Shown: positions 9,108 to 18,193 of the stretch, piece by piece | How positions within the stretch are numbered: position 1 is the first letter of the stretch | Layout of the letters: every line of letters starts with the position of its first letter | From: Nevskia sp. | GTDB lineage: Bacteria > Pseudomonadota > Gammaproteobacteria > Nevskiales > Nevskiaceae | DNA: 64,000 nucleotides | Assembly: GCA_021732745.1 (NCBI GenBank) | Contig: JAKFUK010000003.1 | Span: 248,001-312,000, forward strand | Direction of reading: 5' to 3' | Position numbers and translations under genes: made by a program | Notes under the pieces: model-generated | Databases searched by the model: none | What the model saw: the letters and a program-made list of their open reading frames with translations, nothing else | What the model was told of the DNA's origin: nothing

Positions 9108-9236
9108 TTCTCCCTCTCCCCCCCGGAGATGGCGGGGTGAGGGCGCGCTGCAGGATCAGATGCGCACTCGTGCAGCGGGCGGCGCGCCCTCACCCCGCGC
9201 AGCGCGCGACCCTCTCCCGGCGGGAGAGGGCAAGCA
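9108..9236. repeat. Family E palindrome, copy E1 (tandem array unit 1)
   Basis: Inverted repeat with CCCTCTCC...GGGTGAGGGCGCGC on the left and GCGCGCCCTCACCC...CTCTCCCGGCGGGAGAGG on the right. First of three units spaced exactly 201 bp apart. This copy is the most diverged (GGAGATGG in place of GGGAGAGGG). Confidence 0.85.
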
Positions 9237-9246
9237 AAGGCAGCCT

Positions 9247-9300
9247 TCATTTCGCGGCATCCACAACGAAGCGCGTCGTCACGAACAGTGCCTGACCGTT
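9247..9300 (-). pseudogene. Duplicated 3' end of a tauA-like gene, fragment 1
   Basis: On the minus strand this stretch encodes a sequence ending LFVTTRFVVDAAK plus stop, nearly the C-terminus of the intact tauA (PFVTTRFVVDAAK plus stop). It lies 402 bp from the real stop codon and has no start or body: a 3' gene fragment carried in the 201-bp repeat unit. Confidence 0.75.
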
Positions 9301-9308
9301 CGCCGCCG

Positions 9309-9437
9309 CTCCCCCTCTCCCCCCGGGAGAGGGCGGGGTGAGGGCGCGCTGCAGGATCAGATGCGCGCTCGTGCAGCCGACGGCGCGCCCTCACCCCGCG
9401 CTGCGCGCGACCCTCTCCCGGGGGGAGAGGGCAAGCA
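9309..9437. repeat. Family E palindrome, copy E2 (tandem array unit 2)
   Basis: Second unit of the array, 201 bp after the first, with arms CCCTCTCCCCCCGGGAGAGG and CCTCTCCCGGGGGGAGAGG flanking a GTGAGGGCGCGC...GCGCGCCCTCAC stem. Confidence 0.88.
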
Positions 9438-9447
9438 AAGGCAGCTT

Positions 9448-9501
9448 TCATTTCGCGGCATCCACAACGAAGCGCGTCGTCACGAACAGTGCCTGACCGT
9501 T
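9448..9501 (-). pseudogene. Duplicated 3' end of a tauA-like gene, fragment 2
   Basis: Second copy of the tauA-like C-terminal coding fragment, almost identical to the one at 9247 and 201 bp from both that copy and the real tauA stop. The two fragments resemble each other more than they resemble tauA upstream of the FVTTRFVVDAAK stretch. Confidence 0.75.
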
Positions 9502-9509
9502 CGCCGACG

Positions 9510-9638
9510 CTCCCCCTCTCCCCCCGGGAGAGGGCGGGGTGAGGGCGCGCTGCAGGATCAGATGCGCGCTCGTGCAGCCGACGGCGCGCCCTCACCCCGC
9601 GCTGCGCGCGACCCTCTCCCGGGGGGAGAGGGTAAGCA
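9510..9638. repeat. Family E palindrome, copy E3 (tandem array unit 3)
   Basis: Third unit, directly following (in transcription order) the intact tauA stop codon. Nearly identical to E2. A further dispersed copy, E4, lies at 63885. Confidence 0.88.
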
Positions 9639-9648
9639 AAGGCAACTT

Positions 9649-10638
9649 TCATTTAGCGGCATCCACAACGAAGCGCGTGGTCACAAACGGCGCGTAATCG
9701 CTGGCCACGGTCGGCACCTTGCCCTGCGCCTTCAGGAACGCGGCGGTATCGGCAACCGCTTTGGCGGTGCCGCCTCCGAGCAGCTCCGCCCCGGCCTGCT
9801 CGGCGAGCAGCGGAAAGCGGTAGCCGGTCAGCAACTGCGGCACGTCGGCGGCAGGCGCGCCGGTGATCCGGGCGATGGCCGCCGCACTCGCCGCACTCCA
9901 GCCGGCGGGATCGGCCCGATAGGCCGCATAGGCCGCGCCGATGGTCCGGGTGAAGGCGAGCACGGCTTCCGGATGCGCCTCCGCGTAGTCGCGGCGGACG
10001 ATCCAGGCGTCGAAGGTCGGCGCGCCCCAGGTGGCGACGTCGGCGGAAGTCGCGAGCACCCGCGCCGTCGGTTTGATCTTGCCCAGTGCGGGGTCCCAGA
10101 TGTAGGCGGCGTCGATGTCGCCACGGGCCCAGGCGGCGGCGATCTCCGGCGGCCGCAAATTGAGCACGCTCAAGGACTTGGGATCGACACCCCAGTGCTT
10201 GAGCGCCGCCAGCAGGCTGTAGTGGGTGGTCGATACGTACGGCACGGCGATCTTCTTGCCGACCAGATCGGCCGGCTTCAGCACCCCGCCGTCCTTCCGC
10301 ACCACCAGCGCTTCGGCATCGCCGATCAGGCCGACGATGAGAAAAGCCTGCACCGGCAGCTTGCGGGCAGTGGCCGCCGCCAGCGGGCTGGAGCCGACAT
10401 AGCCGATCTGCACGTCGCCCGACGCCATCGCGGCGATCACGTCGGCGCCGGAATCGAACTTGCGCCACTGGATGGGGCCGATCGCCTTCTCGAAAACGCC
10501 ATCCGCCTGCGGCTTTTTCGACGGCTCGACGGTGGTCTGCCAGGCGATGGTCAGGGCCTTGTCGGCCGCCATCGCCATGGGAGCAGCGAGCAGCGCGACG
10601 GCCGTCAGCAGGCGGGCAGCTATACGCGGAATCGTCAT
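9649..10638 (-). CDS. tauA: Taurine-type ABC transporter substrate-binding protein
   Basis: 329 residues. Periplasmic binding protein with a Sec signal peptide (about 1-25, ending MAMAAD), then the two-lobe NMT1/SsuA-like fold: the first lobe has DVQIGYVGSSPLAAA and the second KIAVPYVSTTHYSLLAALKH. It binds the sulfonate for delivery to TauBC. I chose the ATG at 10638. A TTG two codons upstream is possible. The gene opens the tau operon, 91 bp after dadA on the same strand. Its 3' 45-60 bp are duplicated twice downstream in a 201-bp tandem array. Taurine is the best substrate guess from the presence of tauD. Confidence 0.88.
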   Translation of the reverse strand: MTIPRIAARLLTAVALLAAPMAMAADKALTIAWQTTVEPSKKPQADGVFEKAIGPIQWRKFDSGADVIAAMASGDVQIGYVGSSPLAAATARKLPVQAFLIVGLIGDAEALVVRKDGGVLKPADLVGKKIAVPYVSTTHYSLLAALKHWGVDPKSLSVLNLRPPEIAAAWARGDIDAAYIWDPALGKIKPTARVLATSADVATWGAPTFDAWIVRRDYAEAHPEAVLAFTRTIGAAYAAYRADPAGWSAASAAAIARITGAPAADVPQLLTGYRFPLLAEQAGAELLGGGTAKAVADTAAFLKAQGKVPTVASDYAPFVTTRFVVDAAK

Positions 10639-10729
10639 CGGCAAGGGGCTCTGCGAACAAGGCGCGTAGTTGGCGCGACGGCGGCGCGCGGCGTCAATGC
10701 TGTCACGTCCCGGAAAGCGGACCGGTCCA

Positions 10730-11980
10730 TCAGAACCGCGCGGCCGAGTACGGCGCGAGATCCAGCGACGGCGCGCGCCCCGTCAGCAGTTCGGCCATCA
10801 ACTGGCCGGTGATCGCCGACAGGCTCACCCCGAGCATGCCGTGGCCGGTGGCCAGCACCAGATTGGCAAGTGATGGCGCGCGGCCGAGGATCGGCAGATC
10901 GTCCGGCGTCATCGGCCGCCAGCCATACCACTCCTCCTCGATCTTTGGCCCTACCGGCTCATGCAGGTATTCCGCCGCGCCGCGCGCCAGCGCATCGAGG
11001 CGCACGCGGTTCAGCGTCGTGTCGTAACCAGCGAATTCCATGGTGCTGCCGAGCCGGTAGCCGGAGGCCCAGGCGGTCACGCAGACGCTGCGTTCCTTGA
11101 GCACCATCGGCGTCACCGGGGCCAGGGCGGGCCGCGTGTAGGTGATCGAATAGCCCTTGCCGGGCTGGATCGGGATGCGCAGCCCGAGTTGCTTGGCCAT
11201 CAGCGGCGACCAGGCCCCGAGCGCCAGCACCACCTCCTGGCCCGCATGGCGGCCCTTTGAAGTGTCGACATGACTGATGCGGCCGTTGTCGGTAGCGATG
11301 CCCTCGATACGGCAGCCTTCCTCGATCACCCCACCGGCCGCGCGAACCACGCGCGCCAGCTCGGCGGCGTAGGCATTTGGTCTGAGCCGGGCATCGCCGG
11401 GATGCCAGTGCGCGCCGACCACCGAGGCGTTCAGCGCCGGTTCCATCGCCCGCACCTGGTCACCGCTGAGCGTGTCGCAGACCATGCCGAGCGCCGGCAG
11501 CAGGCGGGCATCGGCGGCGGCGTGCTCGAACTCTGCGGTGTTGCGGTAGACATACAGCGTGCCGCTACGCTCGAACTCGCAGTGCAGGCGCTCGTCGGCG
11601 ATCAGCGTTTCCAGCCCCGCCCGCGACGCCAGCAACAGCTTGGCTTTCACCTGCGCGGTGGCCAGGAAATCCCGTTCATTGCAAAGGCCGGCGAACCGCC
11701 ATAGCCAGCCGATCAGCGCCGGGTCGAGGCTGGGCTTGATGCGCAGCGGCGCGTCCGCTTTCAGCATCCATTTCAAGCCCTTGGCCAGAGTACCGGGCGC
11801 ATGCAGCGGCAGATGGCTGGGCGTGATGGTGCCGCAGTTGCCGTGGCTGGCGGCACTGCCGACGGTGTTCTGTTCAAGGATGGTGACGCCCCGCCCGGCC
11901 CGCAGGCAGGCCAGCGCCACGCTCAGGCCGATGACGCCGCCGCCGAGAATCAGGATGTCGCTGTTGCGGGTGTTGCGCAT
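10730..11980 (-). CDS. dadA: D-amino acid dehydrogenase, small-subunit type
   Basis: 416 residues, the usual DadA length. Membrane-associated FAD enzyme that oxidatively deaminates D-amino acids (classically D-alanine) to 2-oxo acids and ammonia, feeding electrons to the respiratory chain. The N-terminal dinucleotide-binding motif is ILGGGVIGLSVALACLRAG followed by E (VTILEQ). HGNCGTITPSH is the DadA-typical segment, and the C-terminal FAD contact is GHGMLGVSLSAITG. The ATG at 11980 puts the Rossmann motif at residue 8. An upstream in-frame extension has no conservation I recognise. tauA follows on the same strand after 91 bp. Confidence 0.88.
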   Translation of the reverse strand: MRNTRNSDILILGGGVIGLSVALACLRAGRGVTILEQNTVGSAASHGNCGTITPSHLPLHAPGTLAKGLKWMLKADAPLRIKPSLDPALIGWLWRFAGLCNERDFLATAQVKAKLLLASRAGLETLIADERLHCEFERSGTLYVYRNTAEFEHAAADARLLPALGMVCDTLSGDQVRAMEPALNASVVGAHWHPGDARLRPNAYAAELARVVRAAGGVIEEGCRIEGIATDNGRISHVDTSKGRHAGQEVVLALGAWSPLMAKQLGLRIPIQPGKGYSITYTRPALAPVTPMVLKERSVCVTAWASGYRLGSTMEFAGYDTTLNRVRLDALARGAAEYLHEPVGPKIEEEWYGWRPMTPDDLPILGRAPSLANLVLATGHGMLGVSLSAITGQLMAELLTGRAPSLDLAPYSAARF

Positions 11981-12057
11981 GCGTTCGAGGTCGCTTGGGG
12001 GGCGACAATTTCGCATGAAGTGGGGTGGCGGTTCGTGGCACTTCCGCAAAAGCTTGT

Positions 12058-12180
12058 CTCACGCGGAGAACGCGGAGCACGCAGAGAGAAGCGAAAGCGC
12101 GAAACAGCGGAATCGGGAATGCCGCAGCAAGGATGTCTCGCCATGGCTTTTCTCTGCGTGCTCCGCGTTCTCCGCGTGAG
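12058..12180. repeat. Family C palindromic repeat, copy C2
   Basis: Inverted repeat with arms CTCACGCGGAGAACGCGGAG and CTCCGCGTTCTCCGCGTGAG and GCAGAGA/TCTCTGC inside, about 123 bp. It lies between the divergent dadA and glnE genes. Confidence 0.85.
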
Positions 12181-12254
12181 CTCGCTGTTCGCGCCCGCCA
12201 CCTCGCGCACTACACTCGTTGATCCCCATTCACTGCCTGAACCCTCGGAACTGC

Positions 12255-15014
12255 ATGCCCGACGCCGACCTGAAAACCCGCGTGCTCGCCGCCAGCCCCT
12301 TCGTTGCCGGGGTGTTCCGTTGTCAGGCCGACTGGGCCGATGCCGCATGGTGGAACGGCGAATTCGAGCGCAGCCTGGCCCCGGTCGCCGAACGCCTGAC
12401 GGCGGCGCTCGACGGCATCAGCGACGAAGCCGCGCTGATGCGGGCGCTGCGGGTGTTCCGCAACCGCGAACTGGCGCGCATCGCGGTGCGCGACATCGGT
12501 GGGCTGGCACTGCTGGATGAGACGCTCGGCGATCTGTCCGCACTCGCCGATGCCGCGATCGACGCAGCGATGGCTTTCGTCGCAGCCGGCTTGCAGGCCC
12601 GCCACGGCCAGCCGCGCGAAGCCGACGGCAGCCTCGCCACGCCGTTCGTGCTCGGCATGGGCAAGCTCGGTGGACGGGAACTGAACTTCTCGTCCGACAT
12701 CGACCTGATCTTCGGCTACACCGCCAACGGCGAGACCGATGGCGCGCGCGGCCTGTCCAACGAGGAGTATTTCGCCAAGCTGGCCCGTGATACCTCGCGC
12801 CTGCTGGCCACCCCGACCGAGGACGGCTTCGTGTTCCGGGTCGACACGCTGTTGCGGCCATTCGGCAGCGTCGGCCCGCTGGCGGCTTCGACATCGGCGA
12901 TGGAGGACTACTACCAGACCCACGGGCGTGAATGGGAGCGCTACGCGATGGTCAAGGCGCGCGCCTGCGCCGGTGATCGCGCAGCCGGGCAGGCGCTGCT
13001 CGATCACCTGCGGCCGTTCGTCTACCGCCGCTATCTCGACTACGGCGCGATCAATTCCCTGCGCGATCTGAAAGGCCTGATCGACCGCGATGCCCAGGCC
13101 AAGGGCGCGGCCGACAACCTGAAGCTCGGCCCCGGCGGCATTCGCGAAGTGGAATTCATCGTCCAGTTGTTCCAGCTCACGCGCGGCGGTCAGGACAGCC
13201 GCCTGCGCGACGCTCGGCTGCGGCCAGTGCTGCGCTACATCGGCAACAGCGGCCTGCTGCCGGCCGACACCGCGCAAGCGCTCGACGACGCCTACGTGCG
13301 CTTGCGTCGTGCCGAGAACGCCGTGCAACTGCATGGCGATCTGCAAACCCACAGCCTGCCGACCGATGCCGCGACCTGCGCCGCCTTCGCGGCCGCCCTC
13401 GGTGCCGTCGATTACGAGGCCGCGCTGGCCCCGATCCGCGCTGCCCGCGAGTTCGTGCGCGCCGAATTCGAACGCCTGTTCGCGGAAACCCCGACCCCGG
13501 CCGCGACGCCCGCTTTCAGTGCTGGTGCCAACGAGGCCTGGGATGCCGAGGCCGAATCCGAAGCTGCATTGAAGGCGCGCGGTTACGGCGAGGGCACGGC
13601 ACTCGTCGCCAAGGCGCTGGCCGATCTGCGCCTGTCGCGGCAGATGCGCACCCTGTCCGACGCCGCGCAAGGCCGGCTGCGCAGCCTGCTGCCGCTGCTG
13701 CTCGACGAGGCGGCTGGCCAGCCGGACCCGGCGACGGCCGCCGTCCGCGCGCTCGAAGTGATCGCCGCCATTCTCGGCCGCAGCCCTTATCTGATCCTGC
13801 TGCGCGACTCGGCCGTGGCCCGCGCCCAGCTCGTGCGCCTGTGCGCCGCCAGCCCCTGGCTCACTGCGCTGCTGGCGCGCACGCCGGCCTTGCTCGATGC
13901 TCTGCTGGATCCGCAGCTTGCTGCCGAAACCCCGACACGGGCGCAGTTGCACGAGGAACTCGGCACCCGTTTCGAGCGGCTGGCGGCCGACGATGTCGAA
14001 GCCCAGATGGAGCTGCTGCGCCGCTACCGGCAGGAAATGACGCTGCGCATCGCTGCCTGCGATTTGTCCGGCAGCTTGCCGCTGGTGCAGGTCAGCGATC
14101 GCCTGAGCTGGCTGGCCGAAGCGATCCTCGAACGCACGGTTGCTGCTGCGCGGGCGCAACTAGCCGATGCCCACGGCGAGCCGAAGAACGCCGATGGCAG
14201 CACGGCGGCCTTCGCGATCCTCGGCTACGGCAAATTCGGCTCGATCGAACTCGGCTACGGCTCCGATCTGGACCTCGTGTTCGTTTTTGACTGCGACCAG
14301 CCGGACGCCCAGACCACGGGTACAAAACCGATCAGCAACGCCCAGTTCTTCGCCCGGCTCGGCCAGCGCATCGTCCACTACCTGGCCACCCACACGCCGG
14401 CCGGCCGTGCCTACGAGGTCGACCTGCAACTCCGGCCCAGCGGCAACTCCGGCATGGTGGTCAGCGGTCTGAGCAGTTTCGCGCGCTACCAGCGTGATTC
14501 GGCCTGGACCTGGGAGCATCAGGCCTTCCTGCGCGCCCGCACCGTGGTTGGCGATCCAGCGCTGTGCGAAGCGATTGCGGCACTGCGCCGCGAAGTGCTG
14601 ATGCGGGTCCGCGAAGTCGAAACCCTGCGCCGCGAAGTGGTCGACATGCGCGGCAAGATGCGGGCGAGCCTGGAAAAGCGCAGCGCCGGCAAGTGGGATG
14701 TGAAGCAGGCCAAGGGCGGCCTGATCGACGCCGAATTCCTGACCCAGTTCCTGGTGCTGCGCGATGCTCATGCCCAGGCCAGCCTCGTCGAATACACCGA
14801 CAACTGGCGGCAGCTGGAAGCGCTGGCCGATGCCCATCGCATCAGCCTCGACCAGAAGGACGCGCTGCTGCGCGCCACCCGCGCCTATCGCGGCTGGCTG
14901 CATCGCCGGGCCTTGCAGCAGGCCGACGGGCTGGCCGATCAGGCAGACTTCGCCGGTGAACGCGCGGCGGTCGCCGCGCTATGGCGCGAACTCGTTTTGG
15001 GAGATGTCATGTGA
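12255..15014 (+). CDS. glnE: Bifunctional glutamine synthetase adenylyltransferase/adenylyl-removing enzyme
   Basis: 919 residues. It adenylylates glutamine synthetase on one Tyr when nitrogen is plentiful (C-terminal domain) and removes AMP by phosphorolysis when nitrogen is short (N-terminal domain), under PII control. Both nucleotidyltransferase motifs are visible: [20 protein letters not shown] at about residue 135 and [20 protein letters not shown] at about 656, each with its D-x-D metal ligands. The ATG at 12255 was preferred over an upstream in-frame ATG on length and alignment of the N-terminus. Its substrate GlnA is encoded at 58149. The stop codon overlaps the GTG start of hldD. Confidence 0.96.
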   Translation: MPDADLKTRVLAASPFVAGVFRCQADWADAAWWNGEFERSLAPVAERLTAALDGISDEAALMRALRVFRNRELARIAVRDIGGLALLDETLGDLSALADAAIDAAMAFVAAGLQARHGQPREADGSLATPFVLGMGKLGGRELNFSSDIDLIFGYTANGETDGARGLSNEEYFAKLARDTSRLLATPTEDGFVFRVDTLLRPFGSVGPLAASTSAMEDYYQTHGREWERYAMVKARACAGDRAAGQALLDHLRPFVYRRYLDYGAINSLRDLKGLIDRDAQAKGAADNLKLGPGGIREVEFIVQLFQLTRGGQDSRLRDARLRPVLRYIGNSGLLPADTAQALDDAYVRLRRAENAVQLHGDLQTHSLPTDAATCAAFAAALGAVDYEAALAPIRAAREFVRAEFERLFAETPTPAATPAFSAGANEAWDAEAESEAALKARGYGEGTALVAKALADLRLSRQMRTLSDAAQGRLRSLLPLLLDEAAGQPDPATAAVRALEVIAAILGRSPYLILLRDSAVARAQLVRLCAASPWLTALLARTPALLDALLDPQLAAETPTRAQLHEELGTRFERLAADDVEAQMELLRRYRQEMTLRIAACDLSGSLPLVQVSDRLSWLAEAILERTVAAARAQLADAHGEPKNADGSTAAFAILGYGKFGSIELGYGSDLDLVFVFDCDQPDAQTTGTKPISNAQFFARLGQRIVHYLATHTPAGRAYEVDLQLRPSGNSGMVVSGLSSFARYQRDSAWTWEHQAFLRARTVVGDPALCEAIAALRREVLMRVREVETLRREVVDMRGKMRASLEKRSAGKWDVKQAKGGLIDAEFLTQFLVLRDAHAQASLVEYTDNWRQLEALADAHRISLDQKDALLRATRAYRGWLHRRALQQADGLADQADFAGERAAVAALWRELVLGDVM

Positions 15015-15946
15015 TCGTCGTTACCGGAGCAGCGGGCTTCATCGGCTCCAACCTCATCCTCGGCCTCAATGCGCGCGGCCGGACCGACATCCTCGCCGTC
15101 GACGAACTGACCGACGGCACCAAGTTCCGCAACCTCGCCGATGGCGAGATCGCCGACTACCTCGACAAGGACGAATTCCTGTCAAAGGTCGAAAACGGCG
15201 AGCTGCCGCGCATCCACGCGATCTTTCATCAGGGCGCCTGCTCGGCGACCACCGAATGGAACGGCAAGTTCGTGATGGACGTGAACTACCGCTATTCGAA
15301 AGTGCTGCTGCACTACTGCCAGCAGCACGACATTCCGTTCTTCTACGCCAGCTCGGCGTCGGTCTACGGCATGGGCACGAACGGTTTTCGCGAAGAACGC
15401 GGCTGCGAAAAGCCGCTGAACATGTATGCGTATTCCAAGTTCCTGTTCGACCAGTACGTGCGCCGCCTGAAGCCGCGCAACCAGGTCATCGGCCTGCGCT
15501 ACTTCAACGTCTACGGCCCGCGCGAGCAGCACAAGGGCGGCATGGCCTCGACCGCATTCCACTTCAACAACCAGGTCGTCAAGGACGGCGTGTGCAAGCT
15601 GTTTGCCGGCAGCGACGGTTACCCGGACGGCGGCCAGCGTCGCGACTTCATTCATGTCGATGATGTGGTGGCGATGAACCTGTGGTTCTGGGACCACCCG
15701 GAAAAGTCCGGCATCTACAACTGCGGCACCGGCCGCGCCCAGCCATTCAACGACATCGCCAATGCCGTCATCGCCTGGCACGGCAAGGGTGCGATCAACT
15801 ACGTGCCGTTCCCGGACAACCTCAAGGGCCGTTACCAGTCATTCACCGAAGCCAGCCACGAACAGCTGCGGGCGATCGGCTACGACCGGCCGTTTCTCAC
15901 GGTCGAGGAAGGGGTGAAGCGGTATCTAGATTGGTTGAACGGCTGA
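15011..15946 (+). CDS. hldD: ADP-L-glycero-D-manno-heptose 6-epimerase
   Basis: 311 residues, typical of HldD. Last step in making ADP-L-glycero-D-manno-heptose for the LPS inner core. Extended short-chain dehydrogenase fold with NADP-binding GAAGFIGSN at residues 6-14, and a YxxxK pair in [15 protein letters not shown] near residue 140. GTG start overlapping the glnE stop (GTGA) with GGGAGA just upstream, so it is translationally coupled. gmhB, another gene of this pathway, is at 53920. Confidence 0.95.
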   Translation: MIVVTGAAGFIGSNLILGLNARGRTDILAVDELTDGTKFRNLADGEIADYLDKDEFLSKVENGELPRIHAIFHQGACSATTEWNGKFVMDVNYRYSKVLLHYCQQHDIPFFYASSASVYGMGTNGFREERGCEKPLNMYAYSKFLFDQYVRRLKPRNQVIGLRYFNVYGPREQHKGGMASTAFHFNNQVVKDGVCKLFAGSDGYPDGGQRRDFIHVDDVVAMNLWFWDHPEKSGIYNCGTGRAQPFNDIANAVIAWHGKGAINYVPFPDNLKGRYQSFTEASHEQLRAIGYDRPFLTVEEGVKRYLDWLNG

Positions 15947-15980
15947 GCGGTTTCCTGTAAGCGCCAAGGATGACGATGAC

Positions 15981-16904
15981 ATGCCACTGGACGCCAACAC
16001 GGCAATCGTTTCTGCGCTGATTACGCTTCTGCCGATGTCGGTCGTCGGCGTCTCCATTGCGGTGATGTATGTGGCATTACGTCGGATCAAGCGGTCAGCT
16101 CGCAGGGAGAATCGTCGCCATCCCTTGAAATCGCCGCTGCTGCGTCCGGCGGGGTACAGCGTCGGGCGCAAGTCCGAAGAAGCCTTGATCGACGTGATGC
16201 TGTACTTCATGTTTTCGATGTTGATGCCGGCGCTCATCGGCAACGGTTATCTCCTCAGCATCGTCCTCGGCGTTGGCCGTTCGAACGTCACGTCTGCCGG
16301 AATTTATTCACTTGCAGCACTCGGCAGCATGGTCTGGGCGTTGAACAAGGCGGTCTCGACATTGCGGATTCGCCGTGATTACAGGCTCGGCTGGGAAGGC
16401 GAGCTTGCTGTGGGCGAGGAACTAGCGCAGCTCTCAGGACAAGGCTTTCGCGTCTTTCACGATGTCCCCGATGAAGGATTCAACATCGACCATGTCGTGG
16501 TAGGTCCATCGGGAATCTATGCGATCGAAACCAAGGCCCGAACCAAACGCGGAACCGAGAAAGACGCACACCAAGTCGGTTACGACGGGAAAACGCTGAA
16601 ATTTCCCGACTACGTCACTGATCAGCCGCTGGTTCAGGCCGAGCGGCAGGCCAAATCACTTGGCCGGTGGCTGAGCAAGGCATCGGGCATTGCTCTTGCC
16701 CCTGTCCCGGTGGTGATCATTCCTGGCTGGTTCGTGGATCGGACAGGCAAGGGCAGAGTTCAGGTTTTGGCGGTAAATGGCGCGCGTCACTACCTATCGG
16801 CCAGCCGAGAGGGCAGTTCGCTCGACAGATCGCAAATCGAGCGCATCGCTTATCAACTTGAACTCAAGTGCCGCGATGTCGCGCTCGGGGAGCAATTGAT
16901 CTAA
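15981..16904 (+). CDS. Membrane protein with nuclease-related NERD domain
   Basis: 307 residues. N-terminal transmembrane segments (about 10-30, 70-90 and 95-120) precede a cytoplasmic NERD domain (about 130-250) with GWEGELAVGEEL, DEGFNIDHVVVGPSGIYAIE and TKAR, matching the E-x-D...E-x-K arrangement of restriction-endonuclease-like folds (D in NIDHVV, E and K in AIETKA). NERD proteins are proposed to act on DNA, but no substrate is established. Base composition looks lower in GC than glnE or hldD next to it (by eye). Its TAA stop codon abuts the left end of a MITE-like element. Confidence 0.85.
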   Translation: MPLDANTAIVSALITLLPMSVVGVSIAVMYVALRRIKRSARRENRRHPLKSPLLRPAGYSVGRKSEEALIDVMLYFMFSMLMPALIGNGYLLSIVLGVGRSNVTSAGIYSLAALGSMVWALNKAVSTLRIRRDYRLGWEGELAVGEELAQLSGQGFRVFHDVPDEGFNIDHVVVGPSGIYAIETKARTKRGTEKDAHQVGYDGKTLKFPDYVTDQPLVQAERQAKSLGRWLSKASGIALAPVPVVIIPGWFVDRTGKGRVQVLAVNGARHYLSASREGSSLDRSQIERIAYQLELKCRDVALGEQLI

Positions 16905-17172
16905 GGGTCTGTTGACAATCACTTTGATCGCTGCGGCGGAGGTCGTTTTTGCCCAGTGCAACTCGATCGGAGCGGCCAATGGTTGTTCCATTGGCGCGAC
17001 GAGCGAGGCAGCAATGGGCAAAAATGATCCCGACCCGAAGGGTTGCGGCCAAAACCTCGCCGGGACTTCGTTGCGAACCTTGGTCATAGGTAGGATATGA
17101 CCTGCGGTTCGCGCCTCGCCCGGCGAGTTTTTGACCTGCAACGCAGCGACCAAAGTGATTGTTAACAGACCC
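16905..17172. mobile_element. MITE-like element with TIRs and TAA target duplication
   Basis: About 268 bp bounded by near-perfect terminal inverted repeats: GGGTCTGTTGACAATCACTT on the left and the complement of GGGTCTGTTAACAATCACTT on the right (one mismatch in the first 22). Weaker pairing extends to about 40 bp. TAA occurs directly on both sides (16902-16904 and 17173-17175), consistent with a 3-bp target duplication as in IS1031/IS5-type elements. The interior folds into further hairpins (CCAATGGTTGTTCCATTGG; TTTTTGCCC...GGGCAAAAA). No transposase is encoded, so it would be non-autonomous. Confidence 0.8.
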
Positions 17173-17251
17173 TAATTCCCCGTGGATGGACATCAGGTTC
17201 GCCGGGGCGTTAGGTTTCAGATAACAAACAACGGTGTCCACGGAGGGGCTT

Positions 17252-17647
17252 ATGATCAGAGTGCTCGCTAATCCCGACTCTTATGCCGGCAAGGCCTATT
17301 CCAACGCCAAAGGCAACACGGAATGCGTGGAATTCGTCAAACAGACCTTGGCCGCACCCGTCACTGCCTTGTGGCGAGAAGGCCTGAAAGTCAAAAAGCT
17401 CAATGTCGGTGAAAGAGACCCGCTTTCGAGAGGGACCGCCATTGCAACGTTCGTCGACGGCAAATACCCGCAGACTGGCATCACCGGTATGCATGCCGCG
17501 ATCTATCTTGGCCAGAATGCTGACGGGATTCAGGTGCTGGATCAGTGGCGCAGTCAGGGCAAAGTGCTTGCCCGAACGATTCCATGGAAACCGAGGCGGC
17601 CGGGCTTGAGCAACAGCGCGTCCACGTTCTCGGCGATCGAATGGTGA
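17252..17647 (+). CDS. BPSL0067-family protein, NlpC/P60-like fold
   Basis: 131 residues. Resembles BPSL0067-family proteins, small papain-like (NlpC/P60-type) proteins. Candidate catalytic Cys in NTECVEFVKQ (about residue 24) and candidate His in GITGMHAAIYLG (about 80). If active it would be a cell-wall amidase or endopeptidase. Start: ATG at 17252 with CGGAGGGG 7 bp upstream; an upstream GTG lacks such a site. It overlaps or abuts the next gene, which encodes an exported STY0301-like protein, giving a toxin/immunity-like two-gene layout. No signal peptide is seen. Family assignment is from memory of sequence features. Confidence 0.7.
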   Translation: MIRVLANPDSYAGKAYSNAKGNTECVEFVKQTLAAPVTALWREGLKVKKLNVGERDPLSRGTAIATFVDGKYPQTGITGMHAAIYLGQNADGIQVLDQWRSQGKVLARTIPWKPRRPGLSNSASTFSAIEW

Positions 17648-18069
17648 TAAGCATGGGTAATCAAGCTGCCATTTTCGCCGCGCTTGCGCTCGCCGCGAGC
17701 GGCTGCAGCGGTTATGCAGAGGCCACGCTTGAATGTCCGGATTCCATTGTCGTGCACGAAGCGCTCGCGAAGGCAGCACCAACAGGATGGGAGACGCGAC
17801 AGCATCCCGTTCCCAAGCGGCTGGACGGGATCGCGGTGTTCGATGGCGATCCGGAACGGCAGTTCAGCCTTGCGCCGACCTCCGAAGAGGAGTCCGGTGA
17901 AGGATTCGCGGCGTTTTGGTCCTTTGGCGAGGATCCGGCACCTGTCTGGCTATCGTGCCGCTACGTCGATACCGCCCTCACGCTTGTTCGCCAGTTGCCG
18001 ACAGGCGTGAGGGAATGTCGGGTGCATTACGCTGCGGGGCGCGTCATTCGTTCGATCGACTGTCACTGA
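17641..18069 (+). CDS. STY0301-like exported protein
   Basis: 142 residues from the ATG at 17641 (138 from the ATG at 17653). Either start overlaps or nearly abuts the preceding stop codon. Hydrophobic signal segment AAIFAALALAASGCSG with a possible lipobox Cys, so periplasmic or lipidated. Cys pairs (ATLECPDS, WLSCRYVD, VRECRVHY, SIDCH) suggest disulfides. The pattern fits STY0301-family proteins of unknown function, found next to NlpC/P60-like or secretion-associated genes. A role as periplasmic inhibitor of the upstream protein is inference only. Confidence 0.65.
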   Translation: MVISMGNQAAIFAALALAASGCSGYAEATLECPDSIVVHEALAKAAPTGWETRQHPVPKRLDGIAVFDGDPERQFSLAPTSEEESGEGFAAFWSFGEDPAPVWLSCRYVDTALTLVRQLPTGVRECRVHYAAGRVIRSIDCH

Positions 18070-18077
18070 GCCTCGCA

Positions 18078-18158
18078 AGGTGTGCAAGCTTCATCTGCCC
18101 ACGCAGGCGAGATAGTCGGACGTTCGCGAACAGGTGGGCAGCTGAGGCTTGCCACCCG
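18078..18158. repeat. Degenerate family B palindrome, copy B3
   Basis: GCAAGCTTCATCTGCCCACG on the left and GTGGGCAGCTGAGGCTTGCC on the right, a mutated version of the B1/B2 elements at 39414 and 47308. It lies between the STY0301-like gene and the TPR-like gene. Confidence 0.65.
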
Positions 18159-18193
18159 TTGATGAAGGCTTCGTTCATGCAAGGGAGTGCGCC

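Noticed and set aside
9108-9638. Possible CRISPR array
   Set aside because: The repeats are 201 bp long, adjacent without unique spacers, and contain a gene fragment, so not a CRISPR.
12210-14159. A 649-codon minus-strand frame inside glnE
   Set aside because: Antisense shadow. GlnE carries both nucleotidyltransferase motifs in the plus frame.
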